Below, piece after piece: positions 8,201 through 15,541 of a stretch of 64,000 bases of DNA. Both the position numbers and the translations under genes were made by a program. The notes under the pieces are model-generated. The model made no database searches and was not told where the DNA came from. It saw nothing but the letters and a program-made list of their open reading frames with translations. Origin of the DNA: an uncultured Bacilli bacterium (lineage in GTDB: Bacteria > Bacillota_I > Bacilli_A > RF39 > UBA660). The stretch spans positions 8,175 through 72,174 of the forward strand of contig CAKPER010000003.1 of assembly GCA_934149245.1 (NCBI GenBank), written 5' to 3'. Each line of letters begins with the position of its first letter. Position 1 is the first letter of the stretch.

Positions 8201-9895
8201 AACGATGCTGTTAATAAAGAAATTAATAACCAAGGAGAGCAGCTTACCAATATTGTTAAGTATTTGTATGATATTGCGAATAAAGAACAAATCAATTTTA
8301 GCTCATTGTGGTTGCCTAGTTTGCCTGATGAAATATATCTTGGCAATCTTATAAAAAAATACAATTTTAAGCCTAATTATGAAAAATTTTCGGTTATTTT
8401 AGGAGAATTTGATCAACCAGCTAGTCAGTTTCAAGGATTATATACTTTGGATTTAATATCATCTAATACTGTTATTTTTGGACTTCCTGGTTGTGGGAAA
8501 GAAAATTTAATTACTACTATTATTTTTTCTGCTTGTATAGGTTATTCACCTACAGCAATTTCGTTTTATATTATGGATTTTGGTGCTCAAGTATTAAAAT
8601 GTTTTGATTCTATGCCTCATGTTGGTGATTGCTTGTTTTCAGAACATATGGATAAAATTTCAACTTTATTTTCAAAAATAGAAAGAGAAATAAAAAAGAG
8701 AAAAACATTATTTTCAGATTATGATGGAACATTTTCTTCGTATGTTAAGGAAAGTGGAAAAAGAATTCCTTTAATGGTTATTGTATTAAATGCTTATGAA
8801 TCTTTTATTGAAAATTGTGATGTTGAATATGAAAGTTATTTAGCCCATTTGTTACGTGAAGGAAGTAAATATGGAATAGTGTTTTTAGTTAGTGCAGTTG
8901 CAACTAACTCTATTAGAGGAAGTATGATGGATTGTTTTGAAAATAAAATTATGATGCAAGTTCAAGATCCGTTTGATTATGAATTTTTAATAGGAGCAGA
9001 ACATGGTATGCAACCTAGAAAAGCCTTTGGAAGAGGAATTTCTTTGATACCAGCTGTATCGGAAGTTTGTGAATTTCAGACTTGTTTTATAAATAAGAAA
9101 GATGATATAACGTCTTATGTAAAAAAAGTTGGTGTTGAATTGTATAATAAATATAAATATAAAGTTCCAGAAATAAAGAATTTACCTAAAAAAGTAACAT
9201 ATAAAGATATGTATAAATATTTAAATGGTATTGATGCAATACCTATAGGATACACTAGAGATGATATATTAGTTTATTATTATAATTTTATTAAACATAG
9301 ATGTAATTTTATATTAGGAAATAGTGTAACTGATAATATTACATTTTTTGGAGGAATAATAGATTTAATTGATAATTTTGCAAAAATAAATTTTACTATA
9401 ATAGATTTTATTAATTGTATAGATTTTGAAGGAAATGCTATGATGTATCAGAGTAATTTTAATGAAGCATTTGATGATATTGTGAATGACGCTAATATAG
9501 GAATTGTTAATTTATATTTTATTATTGGTTTAGGTAATTATGCTAATGTTTTAAGTGAGGCAGAAATAACTAAATTTGATAATATTATGTTACAAATGGA
9601 TAAATTTAATAATAGTTATTTTATATTTGTAGATGATATTTCTAGAATTTCAAATGTAGAATCTAAAGCATGGTTTTCTAATTTTGACTTTTCTTTTGGA
9701 ATATGGTCTGGCAAAGGCATTGAGGAGCAGACAATATTTTCAATTGATAACTTATTGGATGATGATGTAGATAGTGATATGAATGATATTGCATATGTTA
9801 TTGAAAGTGGTAGTTATCAGGTCTTGAAAGTAATTGGCGATGGAGAGGTTGTAGAAAATGACAATGATACGTTAGGAGGATTTTTTAATGGATGA
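5288..9895 (+). CDS. essC: EssC-type FtsK/SpoIIIE ATPase of the type VII secretion system
   Basis: A protein of 1535 residues, matching EssC of Firmicutes T7b systems (about 1480). Residues 1-200 are FHA-like. Two membrane helices lie near 260-285 and 296-318. ATPase domain 1 has an intact Walker A, GSTGSGKSE (~718), the IDYKGGG segment, and Walker B with FVISDEF (~837). Domain 2 has a GLPGCGKEN P-loop (~1065) and YIMDFG. Domain 3 (from ~1330) has no recognisable P-loop, as often in EssC. ATG at 5288 follows TAGGATGG at good spacing; upstream in-frame starts lie inside mntP or lack a site. It overlaps the EsaB-like gene by eight bases. EsaA, EssA and EssB are not in the window. Confidence 0.92.
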   Translation: MRLLICDSFRISTFVLPTKVEDYFTINYYYSSGSFSTIETLNLEAKNGVWNLLTNESLIIKLGDVFLKEVVLKEYSIYKINFSDIKENIYIYVLGDSVNYYNYSTLESQKIVIGNSANATICCADKVSLEEQLVIYRDGNSNFNVVNNDNPNLYVYLNGYTFKEKKLEIGDVIFLNGLKIIWMGNFIKVNQIGTQARFVKLTTFNDSVNNEYTKVSDLERNVKLFKENDIFFHTPILRSDIKEYTVNIELPPPPYNEQGMPMILTIGSSVMFGLVSCVTGISAVQGLIQGNMDKTSAIIELVICFLMIVSSIIFPIITDVWERNRQKKMEKLRQERYKSYLDKNIEMIKGYVIEQEKILKENNLDMNTIANDIKNHSKRLWSRNLFDNDFLSITFGVGEFPAAISVKVPTEGFSMTDDNLKELAFSKFAKKPMLSNVPVNLSVIDNRILPILMNTKLKDDFIKSIMLQILYYHSGKDLKIVILTNKNNEERWDYLKYMPHCWDDKFTKRFFAVSESEMTDVSIFLESVYEKRESSSNSKADNGADKGYLDFPEYYLIVTDDFKTAKDTSIVKKLMDSDNNLGFSLLIFANSINNMPSKFNNFIDINDEECCVYGRKLEKSEQVKFKMNCLSNINMSDYIDVLANIPLYSKDISVAIPNNLTFLNMYNVGKIDQLNVLSRWKNNDPTFSLKAPIGEKEKNKIIELDLHEKYHGPHGLIAGSTGSGKSEFIITYILSMAVNYHPYEVQFILIDYKGGGLALAFENRETGVKIPHLVGTITNLDTSEMNRTLVSLKSELKRRQRIFNETRNKLGESTVDIYKYQRFYREGKVDEPMSHLFVISDEFAELKDQQPDFMDELISTARIGRSLGVHLILATQKPSGVVNDQIWSNTRFRVCLRVQSDEDSVEMLKRNDAATLKNTGRFYLQVGSDEIFELGQSGWAGALYNPSDKIEKKVNDDLDFVDNCGNIIKSVNDAVNKEINNQGEQLTNIVKYLYDIANKEQINFSSLWLPSLPDEIYLGNLIKKYNFKPNYEKFSVILGEFDQPASQFQGLYTLDLISSNTVIFGLPGCGKENLITTIIFSACIGYSPTAISFYIMDFGAQVLKCFDSMPHVGDCLFSEHMDKISTLFSKIEREIKKRKTLFSDYDGTFSSYVKESGKRIPLMVIVLNAYESFIENCDVEYESYLAHLLREGSKYGIVFLVSAVATNSIRGSMMDCFENKIMMQVQDPFDYEFLIGAEHGMQPRKAFGRGISLIPAVSEVCEFQTCFINKKDDITSYVKKVGVELYNKYKYKVPEIKNLPKKVTYKDMYKYLNGIDAIPIGYTRDDILVYYYNFIKHRCNFILGNSVTDNITFFGGIIDLIDNFAKINFTIIDFINCIDFEGNAMMYQSNFNEAFDDIVNDANIGIVNLYFIIGLGNYANVLSEAEITKFDNIMLQMDKFNNSYFIFVDDISRISNVESKAWFSNFDFSFGIWSGKGIEEQTIFSIDNLLDDDVDSDMNDIAYVIESGSYQVLKVIGDGEVVENDNDTLGGFFNG

Positions 9896-10145
9896 TAAAG
9901 TTTTAGTTAAATTAATTGTTCCTGAAATAGATTCTGTTTATGATGTTTATTTACCAATTTCTAAAAAAATGGGAAATATTGTTATTTTACTTAATAAAGC
10001 AGTTAATGAATTATCGTTTGGTAGTTTTCCGATTTCTTTAACTAATAAATTATATAATGCAAAAAATAATAAAAAATATGAAGCAAATATTTTATTGTAT
10101 AATACTGATATAAGAAATGGAACACGACTTATTTTGGTCTCTTGA
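9888..10145 (+). CDS. esaB: EsaB/YukD-like ubiquitin-fold protein, T7SS accessory (copy 2)
   Basis: A protein of 85 residues whose start codon lies inside the last codons of essC. It begins DDKVLVKLIVPEIDSVYDV, a typical YukD-type beta-strand start, and keeps NTDIRNGTRLIL near the end. EsaB/YukD is a cytoplasmic ubiquitin-like accessory of T7SS. The same essC-esaB order and coupling is repeated at the left edge of the window, so the pair was duplicated as a unit or acquired twice. Confidence is high for the fold family and lower for its precise role. Confidence 0.78.
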   Translation: MDDKVLVKLIVPEIDSVYDVYLPISKKMGNIVILLNKAVNELSFGSFPISLTNKLYNAKNNKKYEANILLYNTDIRNGTRLILVS

Positions 10146-10300
10146 TTAGTTAATTAATTTTCAATGTAATTATCTATAATTGGTTGATGTCAAATTTTAG
10201 TAAAGAATAATTGTAACTATTTACTTTAGTGTATTTTTATGTTATATATGATTATAGTACAGTAGTTTTGTACAAATACGTTAAGATAGGAGGAATTGTT

Positions 10301-10642
10301 ATGGGAAATTTAACGATGTCTAATGCTGATTATGCTAGAAATGCATCAGGTGCTAGGAAATTAGAAGTAGAGTTAAAAAGTGATATTAATAAAGCACATA
10401 AGGCTCTTTCTAAAAGTGATAAAGCTTATACTGAATTGGTAAATACTATAAGGACTTATTGGCGTGGTTCTGATGCTAATCAGTTTTTGAAGTTGCTTGA
10501 CGATCAGAGAGCTAGTATTCAAGGAAAAATAAAAAAATTTGATACTATTGTATCTAATGCATTGTCTGCTGATCGTCAAAGTTTTGAAAAAACTCAGTCT
10601 GCAAATGCTAATAGAATACAAAGTAATATAAAGAAAATTTAA
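10301..10642 (+). CDS. WXG100 family protein (EsxA-like)
   Basis: A protein of 113 residues, almost all helical. TYWRGSDANQF sits mid-protein, giving the WxG turn of a WXG100 helical hairpin. WXG100 proteins form dimers exported by EssC and are both substrates and structural parts of T7SS. No YxxxD/E follows the last helix, so it may be the partner that is carried. The start is the ATG after AGGAGG; the earlier in-frame ATG at 10229 lacks a site. It is followed after 22 bases by a second small protein that does carry a YxxxD motif, which suggests a heterodimer like EsxA/EsxB (inference). Confidence 0.8.
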   Translation: MGNLTMSNADYARNASGARKLEVELKSDINKAHKALSKSDKAYTELVNTIRTYWRGSDANQFLKLLDDQRASIQGKIKKFDTIVSNALSADRQSFEKTQSANANRIQSNIKKI

Positions 10643-10664
10643 ATTTTGGAAAGGAAGTGAAAAT

Positions 10665-11012
10665 GTGGCAACTAAAAAGAAAGCTAAAGCAGGTTCTAGT
10701 GATACAACAATAGGTATTGATATTAATGGTATTGCTAAGATGCAAAGTGCAATAACTAATTATGAAAAGACTATGAAAAGAGATGTAAAAATTGGTGCTA
10801 CTGCAAACCAAATTAATCAAGCTATAAAAGGTAAGGATACTCAAAATTCTTTGAGACAATTAACAAGTCAAATTCAAGTTAAAATAAGGTCATATTTAGG
10901 AGCGTTGGATCAATTTAATACACAATTAGGACAATTGAAATCTCAATATTCTACGGCTGATAAAAATAATGGTGTATTTTCTACTGCAACTAAAGAGGTA
11001 AAAAACAAGTAA
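10665..11012 (+). CDS. Small Esx-like T7SS protein with YxxxD signal
   Basis: A protein of 115 residues starting at GTG after AAAGGAAG. The out-of-frame ATG at 10663 gives no long product. It has two predicted helices around AIKGKDTQNSL, where the Trp of a WXG turn is replaced by Ile (IKG). A YSTAD motif near the C-terminus fits the T7SS YxxxD/E signal. Its position right after the WXG100 gene and its size suggest the dimer partner supplying the export signal. The family assignment is inference from context and helix pattern. It is the last gene before the terminator at 11088. Confidence 0.55.
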   Translation: MATKKKAKAGSSDTTIGIDINGIAKMQSAITNYEKTMKRDVKIGATANQINQAIKGKDTQNSLRQLTSQIQVKIRSYLGALDQFNTQLGQLKSQYSTADKNNGVFSTATKEVKNK

Positions 11013-11058
11013 GTTAGTTATGAGTTAAGTATAAAAGCGTGAATTAAGTATAAAAGTA

Positions 11059-11087
11059 TTGACTTTAGTTATAATTTATTTTAATAT
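11059..11087 (+). promoter_or_regulatory. Putative sigma-A promoter for murA
   Basis: TTGACT (11059-11064), a 17-base spacer, then TAATAT (11082-11087). Transcription would start around 11094, inside the 5' arm of the T7SS terminator hairpin. murA transcripts would then not form that hairpin. Confidence 0.55.
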
Positions 11088-11118
11088 AAAATCAGTTGTT
11101 TAGTGACTGGTTTTTTTA
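11088..11118 (+). terminator. Rho-independent terminator of the T7SS operon
   Basis: AAAATCAGT (11088-11096) pairs with ACTGGTTTT (11106-11114) with one G-T pair, followed by a T run. It lies between the last T7SS gene and murA and immediately after a promoter -10 box. Confidence 0.65.
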
Positions 11119-11149
11119 ATTTAAATATAATATGGTAGGAGGAAGTAGT

Positions 11150-12406
11150 ATGCCTAAAATAAAAATAAATGGAAATATGAGACTTAGTGGAGAAATTATT
11201 GTTGGAGGTGCTAAGAATAGTGCTGTTGCGTTAATACCGGCTTCTATTTTGTGTGATGAAAAAGTAGAGATTAGTAATGTTCCTAATATAAGTGATATTG
11301 ATGCTTTAGAGGAAATATTGTCTTTTTTAGGAGTTAAATTAGAACGTGGGGAACATAGTGTTGTTATAAATGATACTAATATGCAAAATAGAGATATTCC
11401 TTGTTCTATGTCTAGTAAGTTGCGAGCTTCTTATTATTTTATGGGAGCACTTTTAGGTAAATATAAAAGAGTTGATATGTGTTTTCCTGGGGGGTGTTCT
11501 ATAGGTGAGAGACCTATAAATTTGCATTTGAAGGGTTTTGAGAAGCTTGGAGCTTCTATTAGAGAAGATGATGGAAGATTTATAATTGAGGCTTCTGAGC
11601 TTGTTGGAGATGAGATATTTTTAGATTTTCCTAGTGTTGGTGCTACTATTAATGTAGTGCTTGCTGCTGTTAAGGCTAAAGGTGTAACTGTTATTAATAA
11701 TGCTGCTAAAGAACCACATGTTATAGATGTTTGTAATTTTTTGAATAGTATGGGTGCAAAAATTAGCGGAGCAGGAACAGGTAGAATTGAAATAGTTGGG
11801 GTTGACTATTTACATGCTACTAAATATAGTGTTGTTCCAGATATGATAGAGGCAGGAACTTATGTTATAATTGCTTCTTTATTAGGAAAAAATTTAAAGG
11901 TTAGTAATATTAATCCTTTGCATATTGAGAGTTTGACAAGTAAGTTGGAGGAAGCAGGGGTTAATTTAGAGATTGGTAGTGATTATATATTTGTTGCTGA
12001 TGTTGGAAGTTATACAGGAGTTGATATAAAAACTATGGTTTATCCAGGCTTTCCTACTGATTTACAACAACCTATGACGCCTTTTTTAGTAAGTTGTAAT
12101 GGTATTAGTCATATTGAGGAAACAATATATGAGAATAGATTTCAAAATGTTGCTGATACTATTAAAATGGGAGCTTCTATAGATGTAAGAAATGATAATA
12201 AATTGGCTACTATATATGGAAAGAGTTCTTTAGTTGGTAAAAATGTTAGAGCTACTGATTTGAGAGGCGGAGCTTCTATGGTTATTTGTGGCTTAATAGC
12301 AGATGGGATTACAGTTGTTGATAATATTCATTATATTCTTAGAGGATATGATGATATGATTGGAAAACTTAGTAATGTTGGGGCAGATATTCAAGTTATT
12401 GATTAA
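11150..12406 (+). CDS. murA: UDP-N-acetylglucosamine 1-carboxyvinyltransferase
   Basis: A protein of 418 residues, the family length. It adds enolpyruvate from phosphoenolpyruvate to UDP-GlcNAc, the first committed step of peptidoglycan synthesis, in the cytoplasm. Lys22-Asn23 in VGGAKNSA and the catalytic-loop Cys116 in PGGCSIGERP are present; this Cys is the fosfomycin target. GFPTDLQQP and DLRGGASM, which bind substrate, are also seen. ATG at 11150 follows TAGGAGGAAG; an in-frame ATG at 11132 lies inside or before that site. In Bacillus murAA sits near the ywzB-spoIID-spoIIQ-spoIIID-mbl block, and the same neighbourhood is kept here with rpmE, a hydrolase-like gene and rpiB inserted. Confidence 0.95.
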   Translation: MPKIKINGNMRLSGEIIVGGAKNSAVALIPASILCDEKVEISNVPNISDIDALEEILSFLGVKLERGEHSVVINDTNMQNRDIPCSMSSKLRASYYFMGALLGKYKRVDMCFPGGCSIGERPINLHLKGFEKLGASIREDDGRFIIEASELVGDEIFLDFPSVGATINVVLAAVKAKGVTVINNAAKEPHVIDVCNFLNSMGAKISGAGTGRIEIVGVDYLHATKYSVVPDMIEAGTYVIIASLLGKNLKVSNINPLHIESLTSKLEEAGVNLEIGSDYIFVADVGSYTGVDIKTMVYPGFPTDLQQPMTPFLVSCNGISHIEETIYENRFQNVADTIKMGASIDVRNDNKLATIYGKSSLVGKNVRATDLRGGASMVICGLIADGITVVDNIHYILRGYDDMIGKLSNVGADIQVID

Positions 12407-12421
12407 AATTTAATAAAGTTA

Positions 12422-12450
12422 TTGAAAAATTAGAAGAAAATTGTTATAAT
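12422..12450 (+). promoter_or_regulatory. Putative sigma-A promoter for rpmE
   Basis: TTGAAA (12422-12427), a 17-base spacer, then a perfect TATAAT (12445-12450), about 55 bases before the rpmE start. Confidence 0.7.
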
Positions 12451-12471
12451 AGTCTTCGTAATTTATTATCT

Positions 12472-12487
12472 ATGACTTTTAAGTCAT
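12472..12487 (+). promoter_or_regulatory. Palindrome in the rpmE leader
   Basis: ATGACTT-TT-AAGTCAT is a perfect inverted repeat between the promoter and the GGAGG site of rpmE. It may be a leader hairpin for autogenous control by L31 or an operator, or a chance stem. Only its position and symmetry support a function. Confidence 0.35.
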
Positions 12488-12505
12488 GGCGAAGGAGGAG
12501 AAAAA

Positions 12506-12718
12506 ATGAAAAAAGGTATTCATCCTAATTATGTAGAAGCTACTGTTACTTGTGCTTGTGGAAATACATTTAAAACTATGTCAACTGTTTCTAATATAAA
12601 TGTTGAGGTATGTAATAAGTGTCATCCTTTCTATACTGGAAAACAAAATATTGGTGGAAGAAAAGGACAAGTAGAGAAGTTTAATAAAAAGTATGGATTT
12701 GATAAGGAAGCAAAATAG
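12506..12718 (+). CDS. rpmE: Ribosomal protein bL31, zinc-binding (C+) type
   Basis: A protein of 70 residues beginning MKKGIHPNY, the usual L31 start. Four cysteines (CAC near residue 16 and CNKC near 36) form the zinc site of the C+ type of L31. It belongs to the large ribosomal subunit and bridges to the 30S head. A very strong ribosome binding site (GGAGGAG) and a single-gene transcription unit with its own promoter and terminator are seen. In low-zinc cells the C+ type is often replaced by a cysteine-free paralogue; none is present here. Confidence 0.95.
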   Translation: MKKGIHPNYVEATVTCACGNTFKTMSTVSNINVEVCNKCHPFYTGKQNIGGRKGQVEKFNKKYGFDKEAK

Positions 12719-12730
12719 TTGCTTCTTTTT
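12707..12730 (+). terminator. Terminator overlapping the end of rpmE
   Basis: GAAGCAA (12707-12713) pairs with TTGCTTC (12719-12725), then five T. The rpmE stop codon lies in the loop. Confidence 0.8.
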
Positions 12731-12913
12731 GTATAAAGTTCTGTTATACTTTGTCACTGATAACATTAAATTTTTATTTTTTTAGTTTATTATTTTTCAG
12801 AAATTATGAGTTATAATTTTATATTGTTATAAATGTTTAGTATCAGTCGTTATGGTTAATACAACTTTGTATAAAAAAATATTTATGAATTAATCATAAA
12901 TATTTGATGATAG

Positions 12914-13708
12914 TTATTCGTCAGTGTATTCTCCAGATTTAAAGTCATAGTGGCCATTGCCATATTTTTCTTTAAGTTTTTTATTATCATAGCCGAATGG
13001 ATCACTTCCTTTTGAAGGATGACAGTAGTAAGTCCAAGTAATGGCATCATTACCAAAACTATCAGAACTTTGTTTACATTTAGAAACATAACGTACATAT
13101 TCTTTTTTATTATTCTTATTAATAAGTTTTCCGTTGTTGGAAACTTCTTCTAAATCATTGACATCATCATGCTGATTGATATATTTTGGGAGTGTTCTTT
13201 TTCCATCTACTAAAACTTTTTTTACGGCATCAATTACTTTATCTGTAGCTTTATTTTCGCTTGATCCATTGTCCATGTAGTAGCTAGCATTAGCAAACCA
13301 GCCACTGTTTCTAATGTAATCGTAAAGTCCTTCTGAACCTGTTTGACCATCATATTTGCCATTATTATTAACTTCAAATAGATTTGCCATCAGTGATGCT
13401 TCAGCAGCAGCTCCTTCTACTGTTCCTTGTTCTTGAACACATAATCTAGCTATTTTTTTGACTTGTTCATCGCTTAAGTCATAAGTAGAGAAATCTGTAT
13501 TAATTTCTTCAGCAGAAGATGTATTTAGAATATTTTCGTTATCAAGATCAAAATCCTCTATTGAAACATTTCGATTAGCTTCTTTGTTTTTATAGTTTAA
13601 TGGATTATTTAACTGTAATATTGAGCTTGGGGGAAGTTCTATATCTGGTATCCATAGGTCAATTTCTTTGCCGGTATATACATTTTTTGTAATTCTTTTT
13701 ATTTCCAT
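12914..13708 (-). CDS. Uncharacterised protein, possible SleB-like cell-wall hydrolase domain
   Basis: A protein of 264 residues, read leftwards. ATG at 13708 is preferred because GGAG lies eight bases upstream; an in-frame GTG lies three codons earlier. Residues ~1-85 are polar and low in complexity. Then comes a segment with VKKIARLCVQEQG, VEGAAAEASLMANLFE and YIRNSGWF, which loosely recalls the core of SleB/CwlJ-type hydrolases (Glu after a helix, then an Ala-rich helix). No signal peptide or membrane helix is seen, so export would need another route. The family call is weak. It could also be another lysozyme-like or purely structural domain. It is the only minus-strand gene in the first 32 kb. 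Confidence 0.4.
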   Translation of the reverse strand: MEIKRITKNVYTGKEIDLWIPDIELPPSSILQLNNPLNYKNKEANRNVSIEDFDLDNENILNTSSAEEINTDFSTYDLSDEQVKKIARLCVQEQGTVEGAAAEASLMANLFEVNNNGKYDGQTGSEGLYDYIRNSGWFANASYYMDNGSSENKATDKVIDAVKKVLVDGKRTLPKYINQHDDVNDLEEVSNNGKLINKNNKKEYVRYVSKCKQSSDSFGNDAITWTYYCHPSKGSDPFGYDNKKLKEKYGNGHYDFKSGEYTDE

Positions 13709-13772
13709 ACTATTCACTCCAGTTCTTTTTATTTAGATATTTTTGGTTAGTAGAATTTTTCTACTCAAGTAG

Positions 13773-13801
13773 ATATTATCATTATTTTTATGTTTTGGCA
13801 A
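13773..13801 (-). promoter_or_regulatory. Putative promoter for the 12914-13708 gene
   Basis: On the minus strand TTGCCA, a 17-base spacer and TAATAT are followed by a leader of about 65 bases to the ATG. Confidence 0.45.
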
Positions 13802-13853
13802 TATGAATTTTGTTTGATTTATAATAAAAAAGTTTTTTTATTTGGTGAATATA

Positions 13854-13882
13854 TTGACATGTTTACTAATATTTATTATCAT
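13854..13882 (+). promoter_or_regulatory. Putative sigma-A promoter for rpiB
   Basis: TTGACA (13854-13859), a 17-base spacer, then TATCAT (13877-13882), 30 bases before the rpiB start. Confidence 0.6.
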
Positions 13883-13912
13883 TAATTTAGCGTATATGAA
13901 GGAGGAATAAAA

Positions 13913-14356
13913 ATGAAGATAGGTATTTGTTCTGATCATAGAGGATTTTATATGAAAAGTGTAATACTTGAGTATTTAGAACATTCTGGTTATGAAGTAA
14001 TTGATTTTGGAACTGATAGTGATGAATCTGTTGATTTTCCAGTTTATGCTTTTAAACTTGGTGATGCTATTAGTAAGAGAAAAGTTAATTTTGGAATAGC
14101 TATATGTGGTACTGGTATTGGAATGAGTATAGCCTTAAATAAAGTAAAAGGCGTTTATTGTGCTAAAATTAGTAGTATAAATGAGGCTGTTTTATGTAGA
14201 CAACATAATAATGCAAATGCTATTGCATTTAGTGCAGATATTGATCAAGAGTTGGCAAAAGAAATGGTTGATAAGTTTTTAGAAACAACATTTTTAGATG
14301 CAGATAAATATAAAAGAAGAAATAAAATGATAAAAGATAGAGAAAAAAATGATTAA
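13913..14356 (+). CDS. rpiB: Ribose-5-phosphate isomerase B
   Basis: A protein of 147 residues of the RpiB/LacAB family. It interconverts ribose 5-phosphate and ribulose 5-phosphate in the pentose phosphate pathway. Asp8-His9 in SDHRGF and catalytic Cys65 in ICGTGIGMS match the family. The order here (rpiB beside the cell-wall and sporulation genes) is not diagnostic. It can supply the xylulose/ribose phosphate pool used by the phosphoketolase at 43013. GGAGG lies upstream. Its end overlaps the start of the next small membrane gene by eight bases. Confidence 0.9.
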   Translation: MKIGICSDHRGFYMKSVILEYLEHSGYEVIDFGTDSDESVDFPVYAFKLGDAISKRKVNFGIAICGTGIGMSIALNKVKGVYCAKISSINEAVLCRQHNNANAIAFSADIDQELAKEMVDKFLETTFLDADKYKRRNKMIKDREKND

Positions 14357-14540
14357 AATAGTTCTTTATATTATTGTTATTCCAATAGTTGTTTATTGTT
14401 TGGATAGTGTTGATATAAATAAGTTCTTTAAAAAGGGACGTAGTAATTATTATCAAGCAAGAATATTTTATATATTTTTAGTGATGATGATGTCTTATTT
14501 AATAGTAAATTTTATGAATGATTTTTTAGGAGTATTTTAA
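14349..14540 (+). CDS. ywzB: DUF1146 small membrane protein, YwzB-like
   Basis: A protein of 63 residues with two membrane helices around the family core KKGRSNYYQARIFYIFL. DUF1146/YwzB proteins are conserved in Bacilli next to murA and spoIID, and the same order is seen here (upstream of spoIID). The function is unknown. The start overlaps rpiB by eight bases, so translation is probably coupled. Confidence 0.75.
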   Translation: MIKIVLYIIVIPIVVYCLDSVDINKFFKKGRSNYYQARIFYIFLVMMMSYLIVNFMNDFLGVF

Positions 14541-14553
14541 AGCGAGGTTAATT

Positions 14554-15492
14554 ATGAAAAAAATGTTATTAATTACAGTAGTTTTAATTATTATTCCTTT
14601 TTTTGTGGTTAAAATAAGTAATAAGGATTTAAAAAAGTATACGGAATCTGAGATAAAATTGGATTTTGTATCAAATAGAATAGTGAGAGTTAAGAGAGTA
14701 AATAAAAATAGAATAGATAATGTTAGATTAGAGGAATATGTTGTTGGAGCTGTTGGAGGAGAGATGCCAGTTAGTTTTTCGATTGAGGCTTTGAAGGCAC
14801 AAGCTGTTGCTAGTAGAAGTTATGTTTTAAAAAAACAAGAAAATAATAAGGATGGTACTTATGATGTTGTTGATACAACTAGTAATCAGGTTTATTTAGA
14901 TGATGATGATTTGAAAGAAAAATGGAAAGATAGTTATGTTAGTTATATAAATAAAGTTAGAGAAGCAGTTAATGAAACTTCTATGGAATATTTGGAATAT
15001 AATGGAGAGATTGCTAATACAATGTTTTTTTCTACTAGTAATGGTTATACTGAAGATAGTCAAGTAGTTTTTTCTGAAGATATTCCTTATTTAAAGAGTG
15101 TTGATTCAAAGTGGGATGAATCTATTTCTAGTTCTTTTAATTATGAAGTTGAAATGAGTTTAGATGATTTTTATAAAAAATTGGATTTAAATTATGATAA
15201 AAATTTATCTATAGTTTTATTAGATAGAAGTAGTAGTGGAAGAATAATTTCTTTAAAAATAAATGGTAAACTATTTACAGGAAGGGAAGTATATAATAAA
15301 TTAAAAATTAGATCTACAGATTTTGCTATTATTCAGGAAGGGGAAAAAGTTAAAATTAAGACTAAAGGATTTGGTCATGGTGTTGGAATGAGTCAGTATG
15401 GTGCATTTGGTATGGCTAAAAATGGTTATAAATATAACGAAATATTAGCACATTACTATAAAGGAACAAATTTAAAAAAATTAGCAAACTAG
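14554..15492 (+). CDS. spoIID: Stage II sporulation protein D, peptidoglycan lytic transglycosylase
   Basis: A protein of 312 residues with an N-terminal membrane anchor. The SpoIID/LytB core is recognised by VGGEMPVSFSIEALKAQAVA with the catalytic Glu in GEMP, and by the C-terminal GFGHGVGMSQYGA. SpoIID cleaves glycan strands in the mother cell during engulfment, together with SpoIIP and SpoIIM. SpoIIQ and SpoIIID follow in the Bacillus order. The gene is intact and of normal length. Confidence 0.92.
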   Translation: MKKMLLITVVLIIIPFFVVKISNKDLKKYTESEIKLDFVSNRIVRVKRVNKNRIDNVRLEEYVVGAVGGEMPVSFSIEALKAQAVASRSYVLKKQENNKDGTYDVVDTTSNQVYLDDDDLKEKWKDSYVSYINKVREAVNETSMEYLEYNGEIANTMFFSTSNGYTEDSQVVFSEDIPYLKSVDSKWDESISSSFNYEVEMSLDDFYKKLDLNYDKNLSIVLLDRSSSGRIISLKINGKLFTGREVYNKLKIRSTDFAIIQEGEKVKIKTKGFGHGVGMSQYGAFGMAKNGYKYNEILAHYYKGTNLKKLAN

Positions 15493-15541
15493 TGTATAAA
15501 AAACTTTACTTTAGTAAATAATTAGAGTAGAGGTGAGAAAG

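Noticed and set aside
8092..8364. Open frames on both strands inside essC
   Set aside because: essC covers this region with clear FtsK-domain motifs; the others are composition shadows.
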